Source: Dioscorea cayenensis subsp. rotundata (lineage: Eukaryota; Streptophyta; Magnoliopsida; Dioscoreales; Dioscoreaceae). From it: 64,000 bases of DNA. The stretch's first letter is position 1; every line of letters begins with the position of its first letter. Of this stretch, positions 1 through 11,235 are shown in pieces. The position numbers and the translations under genes were made by a program. The DNA is taken from positions 6,793,501 to 6,857,500 of the forward strand of contig NC_052474.1 in NCBI RefSeq assembly GCF_009730915.1. Reading direction: 5' to 3'. The notes beneath the pieces were generated by a model that saw only the letters and a list, made by a program, of their open reading frames with translations, had not been told where the DNA came from and did no database searches.

Positions 1-2172
1 TCTTTGAATAATAATTCTTTTCAAGTATGAAACATCACTAAATAAACTCATTTTAAGTTAATCAAAACCTTAATTTAAGTATAGAAGAAAATAAACCTTT
101 ACTTAGCAATATAGAATAATTATAGGTATTCAACTAGTAGAATTATGCATAATTAATCTCACTCACAACTTTGATGATTTAACTTCCCCGAGTGCTAATC
201 CTCTGGTAGCTCCTTGCCTCGAGCCAAACCTTTACCTCCTTGCCAAAGCACAACAAAACACCAACAAGATTTAGCTAAAATAAATCACACAACGATACAA
301 TAAGTTTTGCTAACAAACAACGCCAAATCGATCCTAGCGTTAACTCAAAACTTGATTTTTAGGTTACTAATAAATTCCGAATGTCATGGGCTTCAATTTA
401 GACCAAAGAAATACAAGAAAAGACCAAAAAATTTTGGTGATACAGTATTGCTACAGTAATCTAGAATGCTACAGTGAACCCAGCCCTGAAATGATGGTCT
501 CTCGCTAATTAACAACACCAAATCATGAAATTTCTTGACAAATATCCACACAAAAGAAGCACAAGATCAAAGACTTCGATTTAAGCCTAAAAACAACCCA
601 GTCCATGGGTATTTCTAGGGTTTCAAAGATTTTTGAAAACGAGTAAAATACGAAAGAAAAACCTTGGATCGAAGCCTTATCGCAGTCAAGAGCTTGAGAG
701 GAAGAAGTTTGAGGCTTGATTGGAAGGAAAAGCTTGCCTGAAAATTTTCTAAGGTTTAGTTGCTCGGCCGGCATGAAGAAACAAAGAATCAGAAGGAAAG
801 AAGAAGGGAAAAGAATGGATTTAAAGGATAGTTTCGGGCTGCTACAGTGAATGCTGGTTATAACATTATCATATTAAACTGAAGTTTAATCTATTTAAAA
901 AGCTTTCGGTCACATTGGTTTATATGAGAAATTCTTGAACCTCAAATTCTAAGGTTGATCACTACACCTTTATTTTGATATTGAAGCGATTTCTAAAACA
1001 TGTTCACATGTTGATTTACTTTTATCATCGATACTTGTGAAATTGGTTTTTATCCCCAGTAGGGATGTTGTCCTGAATCTCAACTTCATGGATGTTATGC
1101 ATATGTTGTATTATTGAGCTTCCACAAGTTTTGATGGTGACCGAGCGAAACCCTTCCCTGCTATAGTGGGCGGTTTTCACCGCTAACCAATTGAGGTGGT
1201 GTGTAGACCAGCTGAGTTATTGGTTCAGTTCAGGTGAGAGTGTAAATCCATAATTGGATATATACAGGGAATCCGGAGTCACCTCATGGATTTTCAGTGG
1301 GCCAACGTCAAAGTTTTGATGGCCTTGACGGCTCTTAGCTTAGTCGCAACTGCGGCTAAGTTGGAAAATCTTTTTAGGCCATTGTTTATTTCTTCGAGAT
1401 GAGATCACCTTATTTGAGAAAATTATGTTTTTTATACAAATGATATCTTTGAGATGTGATCCCTTGTATATTCTTTGGAAAATTTATTTGATGATGAGTT
1501 TTATGTCCTAATGATTTAAAACTATTATTTTACCAAAGTTGGTATTTGTGAGAGTTGGAAACAATTTTTGAACATTTTGGTTTTTTACGTTCTATATGAG
1601 ATCTATATACGTGAATTTGCTATATACTTGATGAAAAGCTTTGAGGCCTTGTATACATTTGTGTAAACTCAAGTTTTAGGTTTTTTTATTACGGTATTTA
1701 ATATCTCACATTTATAGTGTTATAAATGTTGAAAGGTTCTAGGACTATATGTATTATTTTTATAAATATTGTCTAATGGAAATTTATTGTTTTTTTATTT
1801 TTGATATTCTTTTAGAATTGTGGTAATCCACTCATTGAATGATACTAGTTACTCACCCTCTCCCTCCCTTCCAGGGTTTAGCTTCTAGTGGTGTTGCAAT
1901 AAGGTGGAGTGCTGACCATACATTGCTTGTCTTTCTTCATGTTAAATCCTATGTAAGTTTATTGTTGAGCATGAACCCATTGCATCACAAGTATGGATTC
2001 ACTTGAGTGTTTGCTTCCCTGTGTATCTTTGTATTCATCTTGAACTTGTAAATTTTATTAAGTATTGATTTATCCCAGGTTTTTGTTAGCTTTGCAGCTA
2101 CTCGAAGGTTAAGTGGGGAAGGTGTACCTCCTCGGATTGTCATGTGTCGGGCCCGTGGGTCGGGGCTTGACA
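1..2172 (-). mobile_element. LTR-like fragment of a Ty3/gypsy-type retrotransposon
   Basis: Read on the minus strand, the segment starts at 2172 with TGTCAAGCCCCGACCC, a TG-initiated start common to plant gypsy LTRs. Further in (about 880-430) it has a CT-rich leader and repeats the word CTACAGT several times, a feature I associate with plant LTR leaders. An 83-codon minus ORF at 523-774 lies in this leader and matches nothing I recognise. I found neither the CA end nor a second LTR in the window, so this may be a solo or truncated LTR running off the left edge. Family assignment is inference from the terminal word and composition only. Confidence 0.42.
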
Positions 2173-2907
2173 ACATCATTCAAGACCAAATATTTTTTAC
2201 ATCAACCATAACATAGAGGTGATCATGGGTTATGTAACCCCACTTGTTAATCCATATTGTTGTATTATTGGAAAAGTTAAGCATTATCAGGGAACCAAAT
2301 TATCATACTACACAATTAACAAAATCTAGAACACTTATAAGCAATAAGAAATATTTAACATGAATAGTAACTAGCAAATGCGGTAACTAAAGAGTAACAA
2401 AAAAAAACCAAGTGAAAGATTAGGATAATAAAAATTAAGGCAAATAATAAGTAAAAAGTAAACACTGAGCAATAACACAAAATAATAAAATATCTAAAAA
2501 TATTAATGGGAAAACAAAAATGTTAAATGTCTATTGAAAATACTAGACAACTAGATTGTTTCATAACTAGAAAACACAAAAAATAAACAACTTAGCATTT
2601 ACTAACTAATAATCTTACTTGTCCATGTTGTAGTTCAAAAACATTGCCAAGGTTTCTTGTTGCATCTTTTCCGGCCATGAAAAACTAGTAGGACGCTTCT
2701 TCATTGAGATAAAATTAGTTATACTCCTTTAGAAAATCTCATGTATTCATAGTGTTATTAGTTAAATATTCCTTAGCAGAATCAACCTCCTCTCTTGTTG
2801 CATATGTTGAAATTGTTACTTCATTTTTCAAACTAGCCCGGGATTTTATTATATTTTTGACGTCAACCATCGCATCATCGTAGATTTAAAATATTTAATT
2901 TAATTTA
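2173..2907. other. AT-rich intergenic spacer
   Basis: AT-rich sequence between the LTR-like fragment and the first MULE. No ORF, repeat array or RNA gene is visible. Its last nine bases (2899-2907, tttaattta) are the left copy of the MULE target-site duplication. Confidence 0.6.
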
Positions 2908-3022
2908 GTGAAAATTTCTTGCATACCCCTGCAAAACCATAAAATTGCTTAAATACCTCTATAAAAATTCTATTTACTTGCATATCCCCATAAAATTAAT
3001 TTTTTTACTTATATATTCATGT
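2908..3022 (+). repeat. Left terminal inverted repeat of MULE 1
   Basis: Matches the reverse complement of 8586-8700 with scattered mismatches and small indels. The shared blocks include GCATACCCCT, a TTACTTGCATATCC-like block and a TTATATGC/TTATATAT block. Its outer edge is fixed by the 9-bp target duplication. Confidence 0.85.
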
Positions 3023-5104
3023 CGTAGTTACCGTTAGCCACCGTTAAGGTTTATGGAATTAACCATAGTTCCCACTTAACCCAACTTAATAAAATCACCT
3101 AATTACCCTTAACATCTTTCTTTCCCATTTTCTTCCAAACGAGAACCCTTCTATCAAGTTATGCCGTCTTCGTCGTTCACCGGCTCCAGCTGGATGATCT
3201 CTTCCATCGCCGCTCACTCATTAATGGTGGTCTAAGGGCTTCTCCATCCTTTCTTCCCCGTCACTATCTCAGTTTCTTAGTTTTCCAACTGTTGAAGGTT
3301 AAATCTAATCTGCCCTTTTTCCCTCTTTTCTGTGACCTTTTATTCTTGGTCAGTCGGGGTTTTAGAGCTGCAAGATGACTAGGTCGGGATGAGTATTTTG
3401 TTGTTTTTCTATTATTTTTGAATTATTTTCCCATGATTTAGTATGTTGGAATTTGGTATCTATGAACCGATTCTTTGTTGAGTCTTTTTTTGTTTTTGCA
3501 GTTCATTTTACGCCACTTTATTTTTTCTTTTTTATTTTTGGAGATTTATTACTTTTGCTGAGTGATTGATTGTTAATTAACTCCATGGTTTAGTAATCAA
3601 AGAGATGGTCGCTAATCAGGTGCTCTGTTTCGTCAAGATTTATGGTTTTAGATGTTAATTTTTCTTTGTTTTTGTAACTTTTTTTTAATTTTTTGATATT
3701 TAAAGTTGTTAATGTTTGTTATATTTGATTTGATAAAATGCTTATTTATTGCAATGTTGTTAACTTTTTTTTTTTTAACATTTTCAGGTTGTTATTGTTT
3801 GTTATATACTGAAAGCCCTTCAGTAGCCAACTTCCCTAGCTTATTGAAAGAAAATCCACCATGCGTTAGTTGCATTCTCTATTTATTCTTTTTGCTTGAA
3901 CATGTTCTTTCTCATATGTGCCTCTGCCTCTTTATTTGTTCCTCTTTTACCAGTCTTCTCATTTCCTTTCTTTTCACAATGATGTCATTTGTATGCTATC
4001 ATTGAATGCATAAATACCTACAATTACTATTTTTTGCTATTTCTAATTAATAAATAGTTTCGTTAACTGCCTTCTTGAATTTTGCCGGGAACAATTTGGA
4101 AATCGGGTTTACTATTTTTACTTTTAGATGCAAGTATCCTTGCTATCATCACCTGTGTTTTTAGTTAATGAGATCCATTTCATTTTCCATCTCGAAGACC
4201 TTGACATTTTGTAGTCAGAGTATTCATTCTGAGGAGATTTAATTATGATTATAGGAACTCTTTCCTGTTGATGCTAAAGTGCAGAGAGGTGGTGAAAATT
4301 ATTTTGAGCTTTGTATTGATCTTATTTAATTAATTTCTCATATTTTGCTCAACCTGTCTTTGTTACAGGTATTTCTATATGTTTTGTTGGGAAAAATTGT
4401 GTTATTGTTGTTCAGCTTCTTGGGACAAGGTTTTTTTGTCAATTGTTCCCTTCCTATAACTAGATAACTATTGTACTTTGATTATATATATATATATACA
4501 TTCTTTTCATTGTTTTGAGAGACTCTTTAGTGGATAAAACCTTCCTCTAAATTTATATTGCATAATATTTAGTTTATGTTATATGTATCTAAATTTATAT
4601 GTATCTTGTGTTTAATCCTTATTGACACATGAGTTCCTTGGATTCAGCAAAACTTGACCAACATATAATAGGCACACCTCCACAAATACTTTCTAAAGTT
4701 GACTCAAGAAGCTGCATGAATGAGAAGTTAATAAATGATGAGCAACACTTAAAAAAACCATGAGAAGTTAATAAAAATTCTATAATGTTTTCAAGTTTTG
4801 ATTCTTTTTGTATGTCTTTGTTAATGCTTGACTATATAGAAATGCCTTCATGCTTCACTAATTCAAAAGCCATGTTTGTGTTGTTAAACATGGTAAAGCT
4901 GAAGATGTCACTACATTTTTGTGATCTTGGTAATGTTTTTAATCCAAAGTTTCTTTAATTTTGGGTGTGCAACTGTTTGAAGATTGTATATCCTTTCATG
5001 TGCACTTTAGTTAGAAAGTGTTGCCAACTGTACTCAATTTTCTTGCTTTTCAACATGGTCATAGAATTTCATCCTAATGGTATATGTTAATAATTGGCAA
5101 ATCA
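3023..5104 (+). other. Noncoding 5' half of MULE 1
   Basis: About 2 kb between the left TIR and the first recognisable transposase codons. It includes a C/T-rich stretch with GC-richer sequence near 3120-3300, then long T-rich sequence that looks like leader or intron. The 99-codon plus ORF at 3706-4005 is Phe/Leu/Cys-rich and looks like translation of T-rich intron, not a gene. I see no other gene. Confidence 0.5.
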
Positions 5105-7718
5105 TTTCATACAACGGAAAGTTCTTCTACATTAAGACTCAAGTTTAAATATGGTGGATATTTCAAGAACCATGGGGATGCTAAAAGAAAATATTGTTTG
5201 GGAAGGTAGAAGACAATGGTGATAGATATAGATTTCTACAACTTGAAGACACTAGAAGAAGATTTATCACAGTTTTTTTTCTTGGGATATTAACCAAATT
5301 CCAAAGTATTGGTGCATCATAAGAGGTGTGGAGCCAAGGGAGTTTGTTGAAATCATCACTGATTCAGATCTTCTACATGCATTATATATGTGCAAAAAAG
5401 ATAAAACATGTGAGATTTATGTGGTGTTGGATGATGTTACACCTATTGCAGTACAAGGGGGGTTGGAAAAAGCAAATGATGGAACAAGATATGACCTACG
5501 AAAGCAAAGTTACCAAGTGCATCAAATAGAAGGAAGCTCATGTGATCCAGTTGAAACTAAACCAAGAATCATAAATGAAATGCAATAGGCAAAGGTTGAA
5601 GATTTATCAGATGAGAACTATGTAGGCAGTGATGAGGATAGTGTCTCTACAGGAGTTGATGAAGATATGGAGGTTGAAAGTGAAAAAAGTTATCATTCTC
5701 TCTATAATAGCAGTGACTTTGATGATGACAAACATGTTGATGCCTTTGAAGGTGAGATCTATGAAGTTGATGAAGAAAATCCCATTATAGAAGTTTGAAG
5801 ATGTCTATCATTATAGAAGATGTTTATAACATTTTGCTATATTGAGAGAGTTCTCAATAACTTATATTAAAAGTAACCAAAGAAGAGTATCAGCAAGATG
5901 TGCTTCTGAAGATTGTTCATGGAGAGTTCATGCATCTAGACTGTCGAAAGAAGATGTATTTCAAATCAAAACAATGCAAGTAGAACATTCATGTAGTTCA
6001 GTGAACAAAAGTGGGAACAAAATGGCTACTAAAAATGGGTTGTAGATAGAGTTATTGAGTGGCTCAGAAATGAGGGTGAAGTGGCACCATCTGAATTAAG
6101 AAGAAAACTAGTGGAAAAATATCACGTGGCATTGCCTTACCATAGAGTATGGAGGGGAAAGGAGATTGCTATGTCTATTATTCATGGTTGTTAGGACAAC
6201 TCTTATTAGAAGATGATGGCATTCAAAGAAGAGTTGGTTAGAAGAAACCATGACACTATGGTGAAAATTGATAGGATTCAACAACATGATGGATGACATT
6301 TTAGAAGAATATTTATTAGCATTGGTGCTTGCAGAGTAGGCTTCTTGATTGGGTGTAGGCCTTTCTTGGGCCTAAATGGATGTCATCTAAAATGCAAGTA
6401 TAAAGGCGTCATGCTAGCTGCAACCTCAGTTGATGGTGCTAACCGATTATTTTCAGTGGCCTATGGGATTGTAGAGTCAGAAAATAATGAATCATGAACA
6501 TGGTTTCTCAGTGCATTGTATGAAGCAATTGGAATGCCTAATGGATTGGTTTTGGCTTCAGATAGGCAGAAGGGGTTAGAGGAAGCAATTTCTAAGATAT
6601 ATCCTCTTGTTGAACACATGACATGTGTGAGACATTTATACAAGAACTTCAAGAAGAAGTTTGCTTGGAATATATTACAGAAGATTGTTTGGTCAGCTGC
6701 AAATGCATTTACTACAACAAGCTACATTTCTTCTCTAGAAAGTTTGAAAACAATAAATATGAGGGCATATGAATGGTTCTTAGACTTGGAGAAAAGGCGT
6801 GAAATTTGGAGTAGATCTCAATTTGGGACTATTGACAAGTGTCATTACATCACAAACAATATCTCTGAAAGCTTCAATGCATGGGTTGCAGATCCAAGAT
6901 ATAGGCCAGTGTTGGATTTACTTGATACTGTTAGACAAAAAATAATGGAGATGATGGATAAAAGAAGGACTTTGGTAGCTAGATGGAAAGGGAAAGTTGT
7001 TCCATTTGTAGTAAAAAATGTCAGGGAATCAAGTATGTGTTTAACTGAATATCATGTCAGAAGAAGCACTGACTTTAAGGTAGAAGTATCATATAAAGAC
7101 AAGAGATGTGAAGTGGTGCTCAATGAGAGAAAATGCACATGCAGAAGATGGCAAGTATCAGGTATACCATGTATGCATGCCCTTGCTTTTATCCATTCCA
7201 TCAGAGGAGCAAAGTGGAAAGATTATGTTGATGATTATTTTTCAATAGACAAATATAAAGCAACCTATCAAATGAGGTTGCACCTATGCCTGATATGAAT
7301 GAATGGGCCACTACTGGTGATGGTGAGTCTCTACTACCACCTATCTCAAGGAGGCCAGCTGGTAGGCCTAGGAAAAATAGGATTAAAGGTTTTGATGAAG
7401 TCAAGAAAGGTAGACACAAATGCAAAAGGTGTGGATCATTTGGTCATCATGCAAGAAAATGTAAAGAGCCAGAGAAAGAAAGTGATCCTTCAATGCAATC
7501 TATGGTTTCATCATCTAGTGTTCAACAAGCCTACAGGTAAGCAATGAATATTTAGTTAGGGGCTTCAATACATTCATGACATACTAATTTTTAACAAAAG
7601 AAATATTTTATTTAGGGGAAGATCAAGATTAAGGGGATGATACCATGTTTATGTGCCACCAACAGTAAAAAGAAGTGGGAGGCCTAAGAAAATTAGAAGG
7701 GATGATCAAAACCAATGA
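5105..7718 (+). pseudogene. MuDR-type MULE transposase, degenerate
   Basis: Transposase of a Mutator-like element, which would cut and paste DNA at the element TIRs. Order of parts: an N-terminal part with a YGGYF-like motif near 5145-5160 and continuing through 5328-5588; the MuDR DNA-binding region (5842-6045); the MULE catalytic core (6300-6650, with SDRQKGL and a C-x2-H block); a SWIM zinc finger (7135-7182, CTCRRW then CMH); and a CCHC zinc knuckle (7420-7455). An intron with a GTAAGC donor begins at 7540 and ends near 7616. Damage: a frameshift near 6034, stops at 6294 and 6495 where Trp is expected, another frameshift near 7268, and a stop after the intron. The first catalytic Asp is Asn (codon 6375-6377, LNGCH instead of L-D-G-C-H). 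No functional start codon could be chosen. Confidence 0.88.
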
Positions 7719-8585
7719 GTTGGATGTTCTACAATTGATACTTAAACATGTATATCTTCATTTTCTCATTTTTTGTTAGTTATTAATTATGAGTTTCATT
7801 CTTTCTTTATGTTGTCTTTCCTTTAATGATTTCATTTATTTTTAAGTTCTAATTACAAATTCATCTCCATTTTTCAGGTTGATATTGAGAATGGAGTTTG
7901 AGGTTGTTATTTGTGTTATTTGGAGATTGTTGTTTTTTTAGAAGTTTAATGTGTTTTTGCATTAATGAACATATGTATTATTTTAGTTGATGTTAAAAAA
8001 GTTGGTGTTGGATATAATTTGTTTTAAAGAATTTTATGGGGAACTTGTTTGTTTAAAAATTTGATGTTCTTTAGAGAACTTGATGGTAAAAATCTTGATA
8101 TTGAATAGATATTAAAAAAAAAATTATTGGACTTCTTTCTTATAAATTTCATATGTAATTATATTTTGAGTAGGTGTCTAAAATTATTTGTTATATATTG
8201 TAACATGTCCTAATTTTTACCTATTTTTAGGTTGTGTTTGTAAAGAGCATATGATAATGTAAAATTTTTTAGAGATGCTTGTAAAAACTTTAAAAATATG
8301 AATTTACTCAAAAATTTATGATTTTTAATAATTTTTAAAAATAATTAAAGCGTATATAAAAAAATTACATTGGTTATCTATAATTTAAATAATTTAAAGT
8401 CCATAAAATATAAAAAAAAAATTGATGGGTATATTAACAAACCCATAATGGTCATTTGTTGAATGAAATGAGTAATGTCTACAAAATAAGAAAAAAAATT
8501 TTAAAGAGGTATATAAGCAAACCCATTTTGGTAATTTACCCTTATTCCATCCATTAATTTAACACCAATAAGAGTCAACTTAACC

Positions 8586-8700
8586 ATAGGGGCATATAAG
8601 CAAATATAATTAATTTGTAGGGATATCCAAGCAAATATCATTTTTATGAGGGTATTTAAGTAAATTCATGATTTTATAGGGGTATGCAAGTAAAAAACCC
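8586..8700 (-). repeat. Right terminal inverted repeat of MULE 1
   Basis: Inverted partner of 2908-3022. The imperfect 9-bp target duplication copy follows immediately at 8701-8709. Confidence 0.85.
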
Positions 8701-9036
8701 TTTAATATACTATTTTAATTAATAAATCTCAAAATATTGTATACTATAGTAACTGCTACACTACTATACAATACAATAACTGCTACAATACCATATAAAA
8801 TAGTATACTATGACTATAATGCAGAAATAGAAAAAAAAAAAAAATATGCCATATCATTCGTCCTAATACTCATATAAGATCGAACTACTAAAATACATGA
8901 GTTTTAGTAGGAAATTTTGAAAATTTGGATTCTAAAGTGGTCATTATAACTCTATAAATATATGTTTCTCCTGTATTTATTTATTTATTTTCTTAGAGAC
9001 TCATATTGTTGAATCTAAATTGTCTTTTTTTTTAAA
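8701..9036. other. AT-rich spacer between the two MULEs
   Basis: Low-complexity A/T sequence with repeated words such as CTACAATAC near 8750-8800. No ORF or structured element is seen. Confidence 0.55.
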
Positions 9037-9115
9037 GGGAAAATTACTGTTCACCCCTCGTAATTTTCAAAACTTCCCAAAAACCCCCTCCAACTTTTGC
9101 ACACCCCTGACAGAC
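9037..9115 (+). repeat. Left terminal inverted repeat of MULE 2
   Basis: Aligns with the reverse complement of about 18505-18580. Both read as short C-rich blocks (ACCCCCTCC / ACCCTC and GCACACCCCT / GCACTCCCCT) separated by A/T. Confidence 0.7.
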
Positions 9116-9159
9116 TCAGTTATATTTTACATTCCCTTTAACCCACTGATGTAAGTTGA

Positions 9160-9470
9160 AGTGGGTCCATGATATGAAATTCCTTTTTTTGCCCTTGCAA
9201 AGGAGGGAAAAAAATGGCGCCCAATCACATCATGTCCGAACTTTATGCATATTTTTCCAATGCCTCCTGCTTGCTTTTTCTCAAACAAAGTTTAGGGTGC
9301 TCATATCTTGTTCTTCTTGTTCTTGTTCTTATTCTTGTTCTTCTTTTTTCTTCTTCTCATTTGGTGTACTCAATTTTTAGCTCTTCGATTAAATTATGGA
9401 GTTTTTTGTCTTTGTTGCTAGATCGAGAGGATCGAGTCGTGGCGTCAGGGGACGGTGAGTTGCGTTTTTA
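9160..9470 (+). repeat. Diverged upstream copy of the transposase leader
   Basis: This is similar, in the same orientation, to 10935-11235. Both contain TTTTTTTGCCCTTG, then GGAGGGAAAAAAA, CAATCACATCA, a TTCTTCTT-rich tract and an ATTATGGAG start context (ATG at 9397 and 11174). The Leu-rich ORFs in this span are shadows of the TTC repeat. Downstream, 9740-10320 may hold a diverged copy of the next exon: a VDTIFKC-like string near 10270 resembles HSIFKC near 11400. Confidence 0.55.
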
Positions 9471-10898
9471 GCCATTGCCACCCTTCCCGGTCCATAGAGT
9501 TGTGTTGTAGCCATTACCACGCTTCGGGTCACGATCCTGAGATCGTGCTGATGAATACATTGCTAGAGTAGGCATTGTGTATATACTTCTTAGTATTGTT
9601 TAAATATTGAACTTTAGATTTAAATATATACTATTATGGTTTAAATATTGGCTTCTATGTTTAAATTTGTTCTTTTTATCGTTTAAAAGCTGTATTTTTA
9701 TCCGCTTAAAAATATACATACGCGATGGTGGCGTGGTCTCAGCGTAATTAATGCCCTCTCGGTTACCCAAGCGTTTCCACTGCCGTCGCACATAAAAAAA
9801 TCGGAGCCAGGCGGCGGATTGTTGGATTTCGTGATATAAATGGGAAGGAAGAACCATTTCGTTGAACATACTCTCTTGGCGCAACCACTCCTCTTCCTCT
9901 TCCTCTTCTTCTTGTGTGATGAGTCGTCACAGTCGAGTCGAACATTTGGTGTTCACGACATTCAGCTCCATTCAAACCACATTTTTAAGATCATAGACTT
10001 TTTACAGGATGTGTCATGATTGTTTTCCTCTTGTCATCCCTAAGCAGCCTGTAGGTGAAAACTTTCTTTTTCTTGCCCAAGTCGAAATGCTCGCCTTCTT
10101 GCTCTACTCTACGGGTAAGCAATGGCGGAGTGCGTTTCGCCTTGGGTCGAGAAAAAAAGTTTCACTCTGAAGTTGATTGCGGATGATTACCGGAAGAAGG
10201 TTCATCACATATCCTTTAAAAAGAACTTGATCGATAAAAAAATATGAGTGCAGGTGGAGCGAGTGTTTGTGGACACCATATTCAAGTGTACTTGATCTAT
10301 AAAGCAATGGTGTCCGTGATGGTTACGTCGATGCGTTAAAGCGGAGAGTTTGAAGCTTAAAGCAGAGAATTTTTTTGTATTGTCTTACATTCTATTTTTT
10401 TATCGAGATTTGTATTTTAAGTGATGGTCATTTTGTAATTCTGTTGATATTTAATAATAAAATGAATGTTGTATTGTATTGTATTAAATGTATTTTTTTA
10501 TCGGAGATTTGTATTTTTAAGTACATTTCATTGTAATTACGTTGATACTTCATAAGAAAATGTTAAAGCGATAAAAATGAAATTTAAAGCAGGGACAAAA
10601 TAAAGTTAATATTGAATAAGAATGTTATCGAGATTTGTATTTTTCAAATTTAAAGCAGAGACATAACAAAAGAACGGCATTGTAAACAATACAAAACGAG
10701 TTATACAATAATCGATTTACTCTTTAAACAATGACAACGGTGTTTAATCACATACATAAAAGATGTTTAAAGCGTTTTACATATTATTTACATTATATAG
10801 ACTTTAGTTAAAAAAAAGTAAACCGTTATTTTTAAACACTATATGTATCTGTTTAAACATAAAAAAAGCTTAGCGTTTAAGCAGAGACTCATGTTGAG
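9471..10898 (+). other. Noncoding or decayed 5' segment of MULE 2
   Basis: Mostly A/T-rich sequence with many GTTTAA and TTTAAA words, plus patches of GC-richer sequence (9740-9990, 10080-10330) that look like broken exons. No intact reading frame was found. The minus ORFs here are spurious. Confidence 0.45.
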
Positions 10899-10934
10899 GT
10901 GAGAACTTTCATTCGAGCGATGACAATATGTCTT

Positions 10935-11235
10935 CCTCGCGACATTGACATATATTTTCCCTTTTTTTGCCCTTGGGATGGAGGGAAAAAAATACCGCAA
11001 TCACATCACATCACGTCTAGTCTATCCTCTATGCATACTGTTTGTGCACTTTTTTTGTTTGCCCTATCATTGCTTGTTTGTTGTTTACATCTTCTTTTTC
11101 TTCTTCTTCGTCTTCTTTTTTGTTCTTCATTTCATTTGGTTTTGATACGATTTGGTTTTCGGTCGGTATATTATGGAGAATTTTTTTGCGGTATTGCTAG
11201 ATTCGACGGGGAGGGAAGAGTGCTAATGTTCACAG
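10935..11235 (+). repeat. Downstream copy of the duplicated transposase leader
   Basis: Same-orientation partner of 9160-9470. This copy leads directly into the recognisable transposase start at 11174, so it is the likely functional leader. Confidence 0.55.

Larger units (their letters stand above)
2908..8700 (+). mobile_element. Mutator-like element (MULE) 1, complete, 5.8 kb
   Basis: The ends are inverted copies of each other over about 115 bp: 2908 onward reads CTTGCATACCCCTG a few bases in, and the reverse complement from 8700 reads CTTGCATACCCCTA. The flanks are tttaattta (2899-2907) and tttaatata (8701-8709), matching at 8 of 9 bases. Long TIRs plus a 9-bp target duplication are diagnostic of MULEs. 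The interior encodes a transposase on the plus strand (5105-7718). Noncoding parts are 3023-5104 and 7719-8585. The element is dead: it carries stops, frameshifts and a lost catalytic Asp. Confidence 0.9.

Noticed and set aside
3706..4005. 99-codon Phe/Leu/Cys-rich ORF inside MULE 1
   Set aside because: It is translation of T-rich noncoding DNA, with no homology recognised and no neighbours supporting it.
9156..9471. Leu/Ser/Cys-rich ORFs suggesting a membrane protein
   Set aside because: They come from the TTCTTG/TTCTTC simple repeat in the duplicated MULE leader.
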